From Rhodosporidiobolus odoratus (taxonomy: Eukaryota > Basidiomycota > Microbotryomycetes > Sporidiobolales > Sporidiobolaceae): a stretch of 64,000 nt of DNA. The notes under the pieces were generated by a model. That model had not been told where the DNA came from. It did not search any database and saw nothing but the letters and a program-made list of their open reading frames with translations. The position numbers and the translations under genes are program-made. The stretch covers positions 1,612,001 to 1,676,000 of the forward strand of contig JAOANU010000003.1 in NCBI GenBank assembly GCA_034387635.1. The letters run 5' to 3'. Shown piece by piece: positions 36,791 through 48,248 of the stretch (positions within the stretch are counted from its first letter, which is position 1; the number at the start of each line of letters is the position of its first letter).

Positions 36791-37064
36791 GGTAGATTTG
36801 AAGCGGATTGATGAAAATGAGGACGAGGCGTCTGGAAGACTTGCAACGGCAAGTTGGGCGAGTCAGGCCTCACGCGGTTGCTTGTGAGGAGCTTCTGAGC
36901 CGACGTAAGCGAGTGTAGCAGGCAGCAAGGATTGACGAGAGATGGAAGGAGCGGAAGTCAGTTTCATCTCTTGGACCGCCGACTGACTGTGACACCCCGC
37001 GCGAGACGGATTGGACCCGTCTGAACGCCGCACGAGCAACTAAACAAGACCCTACGACCCCGAA

Positions 37065-38818
37065 ATGGCCCTCTCCAGCCTTCCGACCGTCTCTGAGGAT
37101 GGTCCTCTTCCATCGTCCACAAACAACCACGACTTCGCCGTCCAGTACTACGGGAAGCTGCTACAGAAGGATGAGGTGAGTCGTCTCTGAGTCAAAACAC
37201 GGCCCACGGCCTCAAAAGCACGCTGATGCTGTTCGCGGGGAAGTACTCACCGATTTCCTCTTTTTCCAGCCTTTGCCTGCCCCGATAGCAGCCGTCGAAA
37301 CCCTCGCAGAGCTCGTCTCTCGTTCAGACTCGTCAACAATCCAAGAATTGCTCGTCCTTCTGCGCGATGCCTCTGCCTCGCTCGCCAAAGCATCCTTCAA
37401 CCCTGTCTCGACCTCCTCCGGCACTTCCCTTTTTATGCGCTACCTCACTCTTCAGCGTCCAAGTGCCGACATGAGCTTCGAGAACTTCAAGACAGCACTC
37501 GTAGACCGCGCGAGGGAGTTCGTGCGGGAGAGTGGACGGTGTAGGGATATAATCGCAGAGCACATGGGGGATTTCATTCGGGATGGCAGTGTGCGCCTTT
37601 TCGTTTTGTTGCCCATATTTGGCCTCGTCTGACACTCGGATCTTGTAGACCATCCTCGTACACTCCTACTCTGTTCGTACTTTCCATTCTGACTTGCTGT
37701 TGCGACAAGCACTCAGCTATCTCTCTACTTAATAGCGGGTTGTCGTGCAAGCTCTGCTGTATGCCGCACAAACACAGAAGAAGCAGTTCCAGGTTTACGT
37801 TACCGAGTCTCGACCAGTACGTTCCGTCTGTCAGATTCCTGGCGGACTCAACTAATCGCAAGTACTTCTGCAGTTTGGCTTAGGCTTGAAAACCCACGCC
37901 ATCCTCGCGGACGCCGGCATCCCCTGTGTCGTCGTCCTCGATTCCGCGGTGGCCTACATCATGTCTCGCTGCGACTTGGCGATCGTGGGCGCTGAAGCAG
38001 TGTGCGAGTCGGGCGGACTCGTCAACTTTGTGCGGCTCTCTCCTTTTTCTGACTCCCTCCCAGCTTACTCATCTTCGGCCATTCCTCCTCCGCAGATTGG
38101 CGGCTACCAAATGGCTATTGCCGCAAAAGCGCTGAATAAGCCTCTTTACGGTACGTCTTTTGCTGTTGACTCGCCGGATCAGCGACTTATCCTCGATTGT
38201 CCACATCGCTTTCAGCGCTCGCCGAATCCTTCAAATTCACCCGTCTCTTGTGCGCACTTCATATATTATCCTCTGCTTGTGCGCTGATTGAATTTTTCTC
38301 GCAGCCCCCTGTCGCAAACGGACCTGCCTTCCTCGCTCCCCTCTGCGCCGTTGACTTTCCCCCCCGCGAGCGATTCTGCGTTCCCGAAAGCTCCCGCAAT
38401 CCCTGCGACACCCGTTCGTCCCATGATCGACAGTGCCATGCCTCGAGCGCTCGAAATGTCGGACGAGGCGACTCGTCACAATCCGATATTGGACTACACT
38501 TCGCCAGAGAACGTGCGCTCCCCCTCATCTACCCCTTTCCATCCCTTCATAGTACAAGCTTCACTGCAAGCATCAGCTGATACAGACTTTCGATTGTCGC
38601 CCTCGTCTAGATCTCCCTGATCGTAAGCGACTTGGGTGTCCTGACTCCTTCGGTACGTTCGAATTGTTCTTCGGCGCTGGCCTGGCCCTCGCCTGAGCCA
38701 TCTCATGTCTTCTCGGGGACCGGGTCGCCCGCAACGGAGTCCGCTCTCGGACTGACCTGAGTCTTCTTTCCTGCAGGCCGTTTCAGACGCGCTTCTTGCT
38801 ACTTTTGGAGGGGAATGA
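37065..38818 (+). CDS. GCN3: translation initiation factor eIF2B subunit alpha
   Basis: Regulatory subunit of the eIF2B guanine-nucleotide exchange factor, which senses phosphorylated eIF2. The start at ATG 37065 gives MALSSLPTVSEDGPL and FAVQYYGKLLQKDE. Exon 2 holds PLPAPIAAVETLAELVSRSD, TIQELLVLLRDASASLAKAS and SGTSLFMRYLTLQ. Later exons show ILVHSYSR, VVVQALLYAAQTQKKQFQVY, VTESRPFGLGLKTHAILADA, GIPCVVVLDSAVAYIMSRCD, the signature IVGAEAVCESGGLVN, IGGYQMAIAAKALNKPLY and ESFKFTR. An insert rich in Pro/Ala follows before RHNPILDYTSPE and the final helices to LLATFGGE at stop 38816-38818. Introns are short and the frame is intact. Its order of motifs leaves little doubt of identity. Confidence 0.93.
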
Positions 38819-38856
38819 AGCAATCAACCAACTTTCTCCTCGGACTCTCGCCTTCC

Positions 38857-39214
38857 TTACGAGACCATGGCTTGATACAGCACAAGCTATGTGTCAGCAG
38901 TCGAGTAAAGGACGAAAAGGTTGGTAAGGTGAGATGGCTGGTTGACTGACCTTCCCAAACCGGAATTTCGGCTTTGACCAACCGGCCTTCCAGAGCCTGA
39001 TCTTCTGTCTTAAGCGAGTATTCTTCCCTTATCCGGCTCCGGCTAACCTCTTGACCCGCTCCGTCGTCGCCGCGCCTTCTTCCTTTTCTCGCGGCATGGC
39101 CGGCGCGCTTCTTCCCCAGCTGGCCACGATTCAACTCTAGTCTAAGTCTCCCATTGTAAACTTTGGGCGTACCTGAGCCTGCTCCCAGAGAGCGCCTTTT
39201 GCCTGATCCGACAT
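38857..39214 (-). CDS. small basic protein of unknown function
   Basis: A model of three exons on the minus strand. ATG 39212-39214 gives MSDQAKGALWEQAQ. A short intron (GTACGC to CTAGAG, 38 bases) leads to NRGQLGKKRAGHAARKGRRR and SRIREEYSLKTEDQALEGRL, then VKAEIPVWE. A second intron (GTCAGT to ATCAAG) precedes a last codon group ending AMVS and TAA at 38857-38859. The product would be about 75-80 residues, basic in the middle. It is convergent with GCN3, with 38 bases between stops. I recognise no family. Coding nature is inferred from splice signals, a compact reading and amino-acid make-up; it could be chance. Confidence 0.4.
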
Positions 39215-39412
39215 GAAGCTAGGTCGGGCGGAAGGCTCCTCCAGTTCATCTCGCCCCTCCAGGACTTGATGAGCGGACTTCAAAAGCTTCTACAACACCC
39301 TTCTCTGCCTCTCCTCACTCACACTGCTACCGTTCGCAAGCTACATCAGCACTCAAGCCAGCCAGCCGCCTTCGCCACGATCTCCACTTCGCACCTTCTT
39401 CGCTCTCCAACA

Positions 39413-40628
39413 ATGGAGTACTCCTCTCGTTCACAATCTTCCACGCGCCGGCACCCGGCATCTCTTCTTCCCAAGTTCATGCATGACCCGCGTCTGCTCG
39501 AGCTGGTGCGCTCGCCCGTTACGCCGGACATGATCAGTGAGCCTCTTCCTCTGCCACCTCAGCCGGTGACCCGCAGCTAATTCACCTTCTGATCTGCAGC
39601 GTATATCGCGCAGAAGGCGGTCGACGTGATTCAGTGTGGCCCTGCTCCTCGGGATCAACCCCCCTCGCCGCCCGCGACGCCTCAGAGGAGCAACTTCTCC
39701 GAGATCAAGCAGCAGCCCCACCCCGACGTTCCTAGTCTCGAGGCCTTCATCACTATCCTTGTACACAAGTCCAACGTCCAAGTCCCTACCCTCCTCTGCA
39801 CCCTTGTCTACCTCGACCGCCTTCGCGCCCGTCTTCCCAAAGTCGCACATGGGATGGAATCGACCAGGCATCGTGTCTTCCTTGCCTGCCTTATCTGCAC
39901 GGCCAAGTACCTGAATGGTGCGTTTTATACACTCGCTCTGTTGATCCGGACATCTTACTGACTTGTCTTCCGGCTCCGCAGACTCTTCGCCAAAGAACAA
40001 GCACTGGACTCGCTACGCTGCCATCTTCCCCCAAGCCGAGGTTAACCTTATGGAACGCCAACTCCTCTTCCTCCTCGACTTCGATCTTCGTATGGACGAG
40101 ATTGAGCTCCTCACCCACTTCGAGCCCTTCCTCCCTCGCGAGCCCGTCGCTTCCACCTCGCAACTCCGCGTTCAGACCCAGATCCACACTCCCATCCGCG
40201 AATCCGCATTTTCCCCGCGCCATGTCGAGGCTCTCCCTACTACTCCCCGCCGCCCCTCTCGCACTCCGGTCAAGCTTGAGACTCCCACTTCCCGCCGCCG
40301 CTCCCGCACTCACCACGAAGAGGTGTCTCCTGCCGAATCTGACTTTTCCGTCTCCTCCGCCTCTCCCGTCACTCCCATGGACGAGGTCCCATCCTATCCT
40401 GGTATCGCCGTCGCCTCTTCATCTTCCTCGTCTGGCTACCCTACTCCCGATTCCCGTCGACCTTCGTACCATTACGCCGACCCCTCGCATGTTCGGACTC
40501 AACGTTCGGCGTCTTTCCTTCGAGCCGCGTACGAGTCGTCAAAGGGCATGTTCAGTCTCGGCGGCGAGAAGGCTCGTAAGGGCTCTCTACGAGAAGGCGT
40601 GACCGCTATCGACATCGACGCTCTATAG
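39413..40628 (+). CDS. PCL/Pho85-type G1 cyclin
   Basis: Cyclin partner of a Pho85/CDK5-like kinase. The preferred start is ATG 39413 ([20 protein letters not shown]); an in-frame ATG lies upstream at about 39269. Exon 1 continues [20 protein letters not shown]. Exon 2 carries the cyclin box: [70 protein letters not shown]. Exon 3 begins [20 protein letters not shown], then [20 protein letters not shown]. The motif T-L-x-x-x-L-x-Y-L-D-R-L and N-K-x-W are typical of the Pcl1/2 group. A long Ser/Pro-rich tail holds many S/T-P sites ([17 protein letters not shown]), likely kinase targets, and a conserved-looking end AIDIDAL. Two introns, 39538-39599 and 39917-39980, are clear. Confidence 0.85.
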
Positions 40629-41165
40629 TCGTCGCGGCGCCCAGTCCTTTCCTCTCCTCCCTTTCTTTTGACCATGTATCTCCCATTTCGCTGTGCCTAG
40701 TTGTCGTGGTATCCCCCTTTTACCCTTCCATTTCAGAGTACCCACCTGGCGTTGGACTTTCAGTTCTTTCTTTGGTTTTCGATATCATGTAGCAGCAGAA
40801 CTTCCCATGTCGTAGCGACCCCTTGGCATCTCTGTCGTAGCATTCCCAATCTTTTTCTGCTTCTCCACTTTGTGCCCTTCGCTTCCGGAGAGATACTAAG
40901 AAGTCAATACGAGGACAACAACCTGAAAAAGGAAAGAAGAAAAGAAACGAATCCGGAAAAAGCAAGTTTCGGGGAAGAAGGGAGCAAACGTAGCTAGCTG
41001 CCTCTCAGTACAGCGACGTAGGAGCCATGAAGTCCCCTTCAACTTTGTATCTCCAAGCTTCGCTCCGGGGGAACTTGTAAAGACGACTCATCCCTTGCCG
41101 CTGCCCATGGGTCATTCTGAACCTTGCTTAGATCCTTCCTTAAGACCCTGCTCCACAATAACGTA
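40629..41165. other. intergenic, 537 bases
   Basis: The 3' region of the PCL cyclin and the promoter of the LOC1-like gene. It is A-rich near 40910-40980. No gene was recognised. Confidence 0.5.
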
Positions 41166-42070
41166 ATGCGCACCTCCGCACCTCACAAGCGCGCTTCAAC
41201 TGATAAGCGATGGCGGCCTGGCGGTACTCTCGGAAGAAACAACAGCGCCGGCGGTGGGTCGAGGGAGGTTGGAGGACGAGGGAGAGGAAGAGGTGGGAAG
41301 ATGAGAGGTGGTCTACGAGGGGCAGGACGAGCGAAGGAACCGGAGTGGAAGGGTATTGCATCGGCGGATGAGGATGAGAGCGAGGGAGAGGCGGAACAAG
41401 TGAGCGAGGAGGAAGCGGACGACGCTGCGTCTGCAGATGAGGGCTCTGAACAGCCGGCGGAGGCTGCTCCAGCAGCTGCTGTGCTGGGGAAGAAGCCACG
41501 GCGGAAAGCAGGCGGACCGGGCAAGAAGGGCAAGGTGTTTGTCGAGGAGAAAGTGCGTCGTCTTCCCGCGTTCTTCGACTGGGGTGCTGGGCTGACCGAT
41601 ACGTGCTGCAGAGCGATTTGCTATCGCTGGTAGCGTCTATCGCCGGGGAAGAAGAGGCCAAGGCCAAGTCGAGGTTGATTCGGGCGGTGCGTTTTCCTTT
41701 CCTTGCTCGGCTTTGCACCACGACCCGAGCTCACTCGCGTCTATGTATCCACGTACAGAAAGAGAAGCCCTTCAAGGCACCGCCACCACCGCAGAATCAG
41801 CAAGGCGAGGCGAAGAAGAAGCAACTGGTGAGTTTAGCCAACTCTCCTCTTTCACACTTGCTTGTACAGCACGGAGTCAATCGCTTGTCTCGCTACCTTG
41901 TGGCTGCTCTTCAGGATCAACTGATAGACTCTCTTACATTACAGGATGCCGCGCGAGCTGTTGTCGCCGCCCGAACAAAAGCCAACAAGGATCGGAGAAA
42001 GGCAGCCGATGCGCCCAAGCTAGCACAAACCCCGTCCTCCGAGGGGAAGAAGCGTGTATCGTTCGCCTAG
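41166..42070 (+). CDS. basic nucleolar-type protein, possibly LOC1-like 60S assembly factor
   Basis: Start at ATG 41166: MRTSAPHKRASTDKRWRP. A Gly/Arg-rich segment (REVGGRGRGRGGKMRGGLRG) is followed by an acidic Ser/Glu stretch (SADEDESEGEAEQVSEEEAD) and a basic KKPRRKAGGPGKKGK. The next part reads VFVEEK, SDLLSLVASIAGEEEAKAKS, then KPFKAPPPPQNQQGEAKKKQ and VVAARTKANKDRRKAADAPK, ending KKRVSFA with stop 42068-42070. The K-V-F-x-E-x-K motif followed by a helical Glu/Lys region recalls yeast Loc1, a nucleolar factor for 60S assembly and ASH1 mRNA localisation. GAR-like and acidic patches fit a nucleolar protein in general. Three introns with GTGCGT/GTGAGT donors are seen. Identity as LOC1 is tentative. 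Confidence 0.5.
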
Positions 42071-42238
42071 CGCGCAAGTCTCTCGCACTGTAATTTCGCC
42101 ATAGACCCGGGGTCGTAGCCCCACCTTGTTGTGAACATACACCTGCGCTGCAAAAAGACTCCGATATACAAATCCGACATACGCACTCTATGTTGTGAGC
42201 AAGCTATGCCAGCACGACAACCGTCTTCTTGATAAGCT

Positions 42239-44069
42239 CTAAAGACCTTGAGTCAAAGCACCATCGGCGTCTACGTCCTCTCCTCCCCTCGCCTCTAATT
42301 CTTCCGCCTTGATTCTCTGAAAGCCCACCTCACCTTCCCTCCCCTTGAGGAAGACCATTCCATCTCCAATCTCGGGCCTCTTCGCATCTCGCCGTTTGGG
42401 TACCGTCTCCCTCGCTTGCCTAGCCTCTGGCGTCGCCTCATGCACAGCCTTGAGGAACTCCACCGCCGGCTTAGCGACCCACCTCCTCGGGCGGAAAAAG
42501 CCAGAATGCCACCCGAGATGACCGCCATGTTTTGTAGTGGCGAACACCAGGTGAGGGTTACGAGAGGCGGCGGAGAAGGGAATGCCATTCGAGTCGACGA
42601 TGGGGTCGTCCAAGGCGGAGACGCAAAGGAGGGGTACGGCGGCTTGGTCGATGACGTTCGAAGCAGAGGCGTGGCGGTAGTATTCGACCGCGGTGCCCTA
42701 TTGATAAGGTACATCAGCCAAAGTCCTTCAGGAGGTAGAGGAGGCACTTACGAAGCCGGATAGGGGAGCAGTAACAAGCGAATCGAACTCGAAGAGAGTT
42801 TGGTGCGGGTTACCGTAGATAGCGTCCCAGTCTAGCTTGGGGTGCGTCTTGAACATCTCGGCATGGCGAGCGAGAAGCGTCCTGCAGCAAGCGAGTTATC
42901 AGCGGTTTCTGAAGAGAAAGATACGGAGAACAAAACTTACCGGAGGTTACCAGCCATTGCCTTTGAGTAGATTCTCCTCAACCAGCTTGAGCAGAGCGCA
43001 ATATGTCCCAGCACGAAATCGAAAGGTGCGCCAAGAGCGACGGCAGCGTTCAGCGGGCAGTCTTCGCCTTCTTCGCCAACGTCTTGAGAGAGGGCAGGTC
43101 AGTAGCGAACAGGGCCTGGTGAGGCAGGCTGTATACATACACTTAGCCATCTGGTTCGCGCCAAGAGAGAAACCGATGCCGTAAAGAGGTGCACCTGGTG
43201 CGAAATGGGAGATGAAAGCGAGGGCGGAACGAAGGTCATCGGTGACGGCGCCGCTGAAGATGATACGGTGTTAGTCACGCTTTAGAACCCAGAGAGGAGC
43301 ACGAATGACTCACTTGTACAGCTTCTGCGACGTAATTGGCGCGTTTGCGCAACCTCGAGAGTTGACCACAGCTGCTCGCCAACCCAACCCGCCCTCCTCT
43401 TTCCGCTTGGTGACAGTCGCCAAAACGTTTCGTACATAGCTTTCATAAGATCCACCAGTAAGACCGCTGCACACCGTAACGGTAATTGACACCTGTACTC
43501 CGAGACTCGCACACTGAGAGAAAAAAAAAGAGCTCACTGCGAAACTACCAATATCGGCCGATCGTCCAGCGGTTCCTCATCCTTGATAGGCGGCGCAAAA
43601 TCAACGGCGATTGTGCCGCCGTCGGGAACGCGAATGAGCTGGCGGGTATAAGAGATTGGATCGTAGGCGTAACGAAAAATAGTACAGGCGATGGTTGCGA
43701 GATGACCGCTAGAGGGACAACGGGGCGGAGTGAGGGAGCGTAGCAGTCATTGGTGAGTGTCAAGGGGGGTTAGAGAGGTGCATAAAGGGTATGGGGAGCG
43801 AGTCACGGTGGAAAGGTCAGTGCCGTCTCGAAGGAGAAGAAAGGCCAGTAATGGGGGACGCACCTAGCGAGCCACATAGTGGGTACATACCACGCATCCT
43901 TACCTACCAGACTAGGACACTGCTTCAACAATTCATCCAAGCGGATCGACCGTTTCCCTCCCTCCGTTCCTAGCGAGACGAGCGTCGCTGGTTCGGGGTG
44001 ATGGACCAACTTGACGGGCGCAGCGAGACCGACGGTATAGAGTAGTCGACGGACTAGCCAGTTCAGCAT
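42239..44069 (-). CDS. YheT/EHT1-type alpha/beta hydrolase, copy 1
   Basis: Member of the YheT family (fungal Eht1/Eeb1/YMR210W, animal ABHD1/3), esterases or ester synthases acting on medium-chain acyl groups or lipids. The start at 44067-44069 gives MLNWLVRRLLYTVGLAAPVK, a likely membrane anchor. Then VGKDAWYVPTMWLAR, FRYAYDPISYTRQLIRVPDG, the oxyanion-side HGLTGGS-type motif (GLTGGSYESYVRNVLATVTK), AAVVNSRGCANAPITSQKLY, the nucleophile elbow GFSLGANQMAK, the acid region LDDPIVD and the histidine region TTKHGGHLGWHSGFF. The complete Ser-Asp-His set is visible and the frame is open. Copy 2 lies inverted at 45999-47877, and 300 bases at 43658-43957 are 298/300 identical to it. Confidence 0.82.
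43658..43957. repeat. conversion tract, copy in hydrolase 1
   Basis: 300 bases matching 46111-46410 in reverse complement with only two mismatches by my base-by-base comparison. The tract covers part of exon 1, the whole first intron and the start of exon 2. Identity drops to roughly three quarters immediately outside on both sides. Confidence 0.9.
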
Positions 44070-44412
44070 GTTTGGGAAGAGCAGCGGCCTTGAGACGGAA
44101 CGAAAGCAGCGCAAGTGAGCCAAGCCGGTAAATTTCGCCGGCACCTGCGGAGCGGGCTTCCTCCGAGGACTGTCGCAGAAATATCGATTTTACAGACTGG
44201 TACAAAAAAAGAAAGAAAAGCAAAAAAAGACCCTCTGTGGCACGAAACACTCAAGACAAACGACACCGGGAAGCGGAAATACTATCGGGAGTTTTCGACG
44301 TCCTTCTGAGGAGCGTCGCGAGGGAGATGCGGTCGCACGCTCTCGAGAGTGAGAGAAGAGCGTTTCGAACGATCACCTGCGAAGGAGAGATCTCAGCGGC
44401 GAAGGAGCAAGG
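44070..44412. other. intergenic upstream of hydrolase 1
   Basis: 343 bases between hydrolase 1 (-) and the TLC-like fragment (-). It is A/G-rich at 44200-44250. No gene was recognised. Confidence 0.45.
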
Positions 44413-45090
44413 CTAAGGAAGAGGGACGAACCGAAGGTAAAGCCCGACTCGCAGTCTATGATCTGCTTTTCCTCATCTACCTTCGTCAACTTGTCCTCGA
44501 CGCTCGCGACGGTCGAGTGTCGGCGCAAGAACGGGCGAGGCACGAGGTAATGTATGACAGGACCTCATCGAGAAGGGGCAGGTCCGCCATGCAGTTTGTG
44601 ACCAATACTGGATAGGCAACGAGCCTTAGCCAGTGCAAGCGATGTAGAAAGGAAGCAAAGGACGTACTGATCTGCGAGAGGGGAAGACATCGTCGCAGAA
44701 CTTGACTTGGATAAGAAGAAGGGAAATCATGACGGTCGAAAAGCCGAGCCACGCGCGGCCCCAGGCGACTTCGTCGATACCGCCCCACACTGAGACGAGG
44801 AAGATCATTGTCAGTATCGAGTAGATGTTGAGAAGGGGAAACATGTAGAGGCGAGGAGAGACGGCGAAAAAAAGGGGCAAGTTGCAGAGGCTAATCACAG
44901 GATACGTACTTCTGCCAAGCCAATAAAGCGCCAGCACAGCCGGTACGACCTTCTGAGGAACGGTGATGAATCTGGTGAAAGACAGCAGCGCCCAAGTAGC
45001 CTTGAGAAGGCGTCGCTGCAGGTTCGGTCGGTGTGCTTGCAAGCGGAAGTACACGGAGCTACTTTGTTGTTTGCTCCTTGATCCAGCACG
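44413..45090 (-). pseudogene. 5'-truncated TLC-like membrane protein pseudogene
   Basis: It matches the C-terminal half of the gene at 48249-50474: VYFRLQAHRPNLQRRLLKAT against TYLRVQDRRPKVQRSLLRAA, ALLSFTRFITVPQKVVPAVL, then VWGGIDEVAWGRAWLGFSTV and LLLIQVKFCDDVFP. Homology starts abruptly near 45090, so the N-terminal membrane segments are missing. In the last homologous exon, HKLHGGPAPSR is followed by TGA (44565-44567) where the intact copy has CGA, and the splice phase before it also differs. The frame then stays open in the old register to a stop at 44413-44415. Confidence 0.65.
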
Positions 45091-45998
45091 TATCGGCTCA
45101 ATTGATCGCGCCGAGGCGAGCAAGGCGGGCGCAGCGAAAGAGGCATGCGGATTTGCGGTTCAAGTCGGAAAGCCATGCATGGCGCGAACGGCCGATGGCT
45201 GTCGACGACGCCGCGGTGAAAGCAGACCTGTCCGAGTGGGTTAAAGACGCTGGATGCACATGAAAGGTATAAAGGCGATCCGTCCGGGAGGAGTGCGGCT
45301 CGCTGCGGATGGGAAAAAGCCAGAAGAGGGGGATTATCTGCAAGCCGCATCCCTCTGCGGACGGCGAAAGAGTCAGCAGAAACCCACGGTGGAAGATGTA
45401 TGCTAAAGCGCGCCTGGCTTGCACCTGTGTTGCCCGTACACTTGAGGGATATCATCATCAAGTTGTGTGTGACGCCATTCGGCTGTTCTGCGTCGCGATT
45501 GACGCAAGGGCGCCACGCGATGCTCGATTGTGCAAGTTCGTGCAGTACTAGTGAGCTCTTCCTCGCGTGAAGTTGAAGCAGTGATGGGATCAAGGAGCGA
45601 GGTGAGAATGAGATGATGGACCGGCCGGGGCTTGACTTCGTTCGTATTATACAGGCTGCACTCCTGGGCATAACCAGCTAGACTTCGCCACAACAATCCT
45701 CTACACCCGCCCTCATCGACTTCCTCCTCCTCTCGGCGACCATTTCTGCTCATCAGCCTGTGCCCGCTCGCGATCGGATCCATGCCCTCGTTTACCCAGC
45801 CGCCTCGTTCCGCTTCGCTGACTTTCCTCGCTGGCTAGCTACTCAGCGGCGTGCCTACGTACTCCATCCTCCGTTTCGGCAGACCTCCCCTCGGCTTGTC
45901 CAGGGAGTTTGGCGGGGGAAAGCGCAACAGGAGCGCTCGTTTGGACCCGCCAACTGGGCAGCTCTTGCTCTCTAAAACGCCTGCGCTGGCGGCACAAC
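45091..45998. other. intergenic between TLC-like fragment and hydrolase 2
   Basis: About 900 bases. I could not align it with the N-terminal half of the intact TLC-like gene. Open frames on both strands overlap and have no recognisable motif. It includes the hydrolase 2 promoter. Confidence 0.4.
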
Positions 45999-47877
45999 AT
46001 GCTGATATGGCTCGTGCGATGGGTCTTGTACGCTCTCGGCCTTGCTGCTCCTGTCAAAGTCGTTCACCATCCTGAACCCACAACGCTTGTCTCCCTCGGC
46101 AAGGACGGAAGGAAACGGTCGATCCGCTTGGATGAATTGTTGAAGCAGTGTCCTAGTCTGGTAGGTAAGGATGCGTGGTATGTACCCACTATGTGGCTCG
46201 CTAGGTGCGTCCCCCATTACTGACCTTTCTTCTCCTTCGAGACGGCACTGACCTTTCCACCGTGACTCGCTCCCCATACCCTTTATGCACCTCTCTACCC
46301 CCCCTTGACACTCACCAATGACTGCTACGCTCCCTCACTCCGCCCCGTTGTCCCTCTAGCGGTCATCTCGCAACCATCGCCTGTACTATTTTTCGTTACG
46401 CCTACGATCCTATCACTTACACCCGCGAGCTCATCCGCGTACCCGATGGCGGGACCATCGCAATAGACTTTGCTCCGCCTATCGTGAACGAAGACCTTTT
46501 CGACGATCGGCCAATCTTGGTGGTTTCACAGTACGTTCCATTCACTGAGCGCCTGCGTCTCCATGCACGTCTGGCCACTTCCCTTTACAGCGGCCTGACA
46601 GGCGGATCGCACGAGAGTTATGTACGAGGAGTTTTGGCGATTGTAACAAAACCGAAAGAAGACGGAGGGTTAGGCTGGCGAGCAGCAGTGGTCAACTCGC
46701 GAGGATGTGCGAATACACCGGTCACGTCACAGAAGCTGTACAAGTACGCTCGCGTCAGCTTTCCCTCGTCTGGCAAAACACTGACTGACCCCTTTGTCTG
46801 CTGCAGCGGCGCAACAACGGACGACCTTCGGTCCGCTATTGCCTTCATTTCGAAGTTTGCCCCGGATGCTCCTCTCTATGGTGTAGGATTCTCTCTCGGC
46901 GGGAATCAGATGGCAAAGTGTGCGCGTCCCCGTCCTCTGTCCCACATGTGGCCCTCGCCCGCTTATTGTCGTCCATGCCTCTTTCTCTATAGATGCAGGG
47001 GAAGAAGGCGAGGAGTGCCCGCTCAATGCAGTGATCGCTCTCGCAGCGCCGTTCGACTGGGTCCGCTGCCACATTGCGCTTTGCTCAGGCTGGATGAGAA
47101 GGTTCTTCTCGAGGGCGATGGCGCGAAATCTTCGGTATGCTTTTCTCTTCCCAATGCTCGTATACTTCTTTGCGCTCGCCGAGAGACGATCTGACCAGTG
47201 GCGGTCGTATCGCAGAACCCTTCTTGCTCGCAACGCCGGTACTTTTGAATCCCACTCAAAGCTGGATTGGGAAGTCATCTTTGGCAATCCGTACCAGAGC
47301 CTCTTCGAGTACGACTCGCTGGTCACAGCTCCTCTGGCCGGATACGTGCGCCCCAATTCCGCACCTCTCTCCTGCTACCGTTTTCTCGACTTACCATCCT
47401 CTTACACAGGGTACCGCCATCGAGTACTGTCGAGCCGCCTCCGCCTCCAACGTACTACATAACGTCGCCGTACCCCTCCTCGCCATCTCCTGCATAAACG
47501 ATCCCATAGTCGATCTGTCCTCCATCCCCTTTACCGCAGCAACTCATAACCCAAACCTCATTGTCGCGACTACGAAACATGGCGGTCATCTCGGGTGGCA
47601 TTCTGGATTCTTTCGCCCGAGGAGGTGGGTTTCCAAGCCTGTGGCAGAGTTTCTCAAGGCTGTTCATGAAGCTAGGCCGCAGGTTAGGCAAGCGAGGGAG
47701 ACGGTCCCACTGCGACGGGACGGGAGGACACCGAAAATTGGCGATGAGATGGTTTGTCTCGAGGGTAGAGAAGGGGAGGTGGGCTTTCGGAGGGTCAAGG
47801 CGGAGGAGCATGTGGTGGAAGGACAGGCGGACATGGTGGATGTTGTAGTTGAGGCCGGAGTGATGCGAGGGCTCTAA
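45999..47877 (+). CDS. YheT/EHT1-type alpha/beta hydrolase, copy 2
   Basis: Start at ATG 45999: MLIWLVRWVLYALGLAAPVK. Splicing yields FRYAYDPITYTRELIRVPDG, GLTGGSHESYVRGVLAIVTK, AAVVNSRGCANTPVTSQKLY, the nucleophile elbow GFSLGGNQMAK, INDPIVD and ATTKHGGHLGWHSGFF, so Ser, Asp and His are all in place. The lid region between differs from copy 1 (FDWVRCHIALCSGWMRRFFS against FDFVLGHIALCSSWLRRIYS). The C-terminal tail after FLKAVHEARPQ is also diverged. The frame is intact with introns at the same places as copy 1. It is convergent with the TLC-like gene, 371 bases away. Substrate is not predictable from sequence; related yeast enzymes make and cleave ethyl esters. Confidence 0.82.
46111..46410. 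repeat. conversion tract, copy in hydrolase 2
   Basis: Partner of 43658-43957 in inverted orientation. The only differences seen are one A/G in the intron near 46222 and one C/A near 46299 in the C run. Confidence 0.9.
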
Positions 47878-48248
47878 AGTACGTTGTGAACTGCTTTTCC
47901 TCGCCATTCTCTTGTCTGTTCAAGGCTGTGCATCATAGCGCGTTCGAACTCGCTAAGCGCAGAAGGGCAGCTTGCGAAACCAACAAGGAGAGATGTATCG
48001 GCTGGACGGCCGCGACGGTCATCCCAGAGTCCCCAGTGTTGAGGGCACATATACGAATGCAACGCGTGAGATCCGGGATAACAAGAGACGACTAACAGGG
48101 ACGAAACGACAGTACTGATCTACGGAGAAAACACGAGAAGAAAACGAATACACCCTTAACTAATCCAGCACGAACGGACAAGCGAAAAGCAGGCTCCAAC
48201 GTCAAGATGCTATACACTGCGGATGGGAGAGGGAGAAGACCTCGAAAC
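47878..48248. other. convergent intergenic space, 371 bases
   Basis: The shared 3' region of hydrolase 2 (+) and the TLC-like gene (-). A-rich tracts near 48110-48180 are suited to 3' processing. No gene was seen. Confidence 0.45.
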
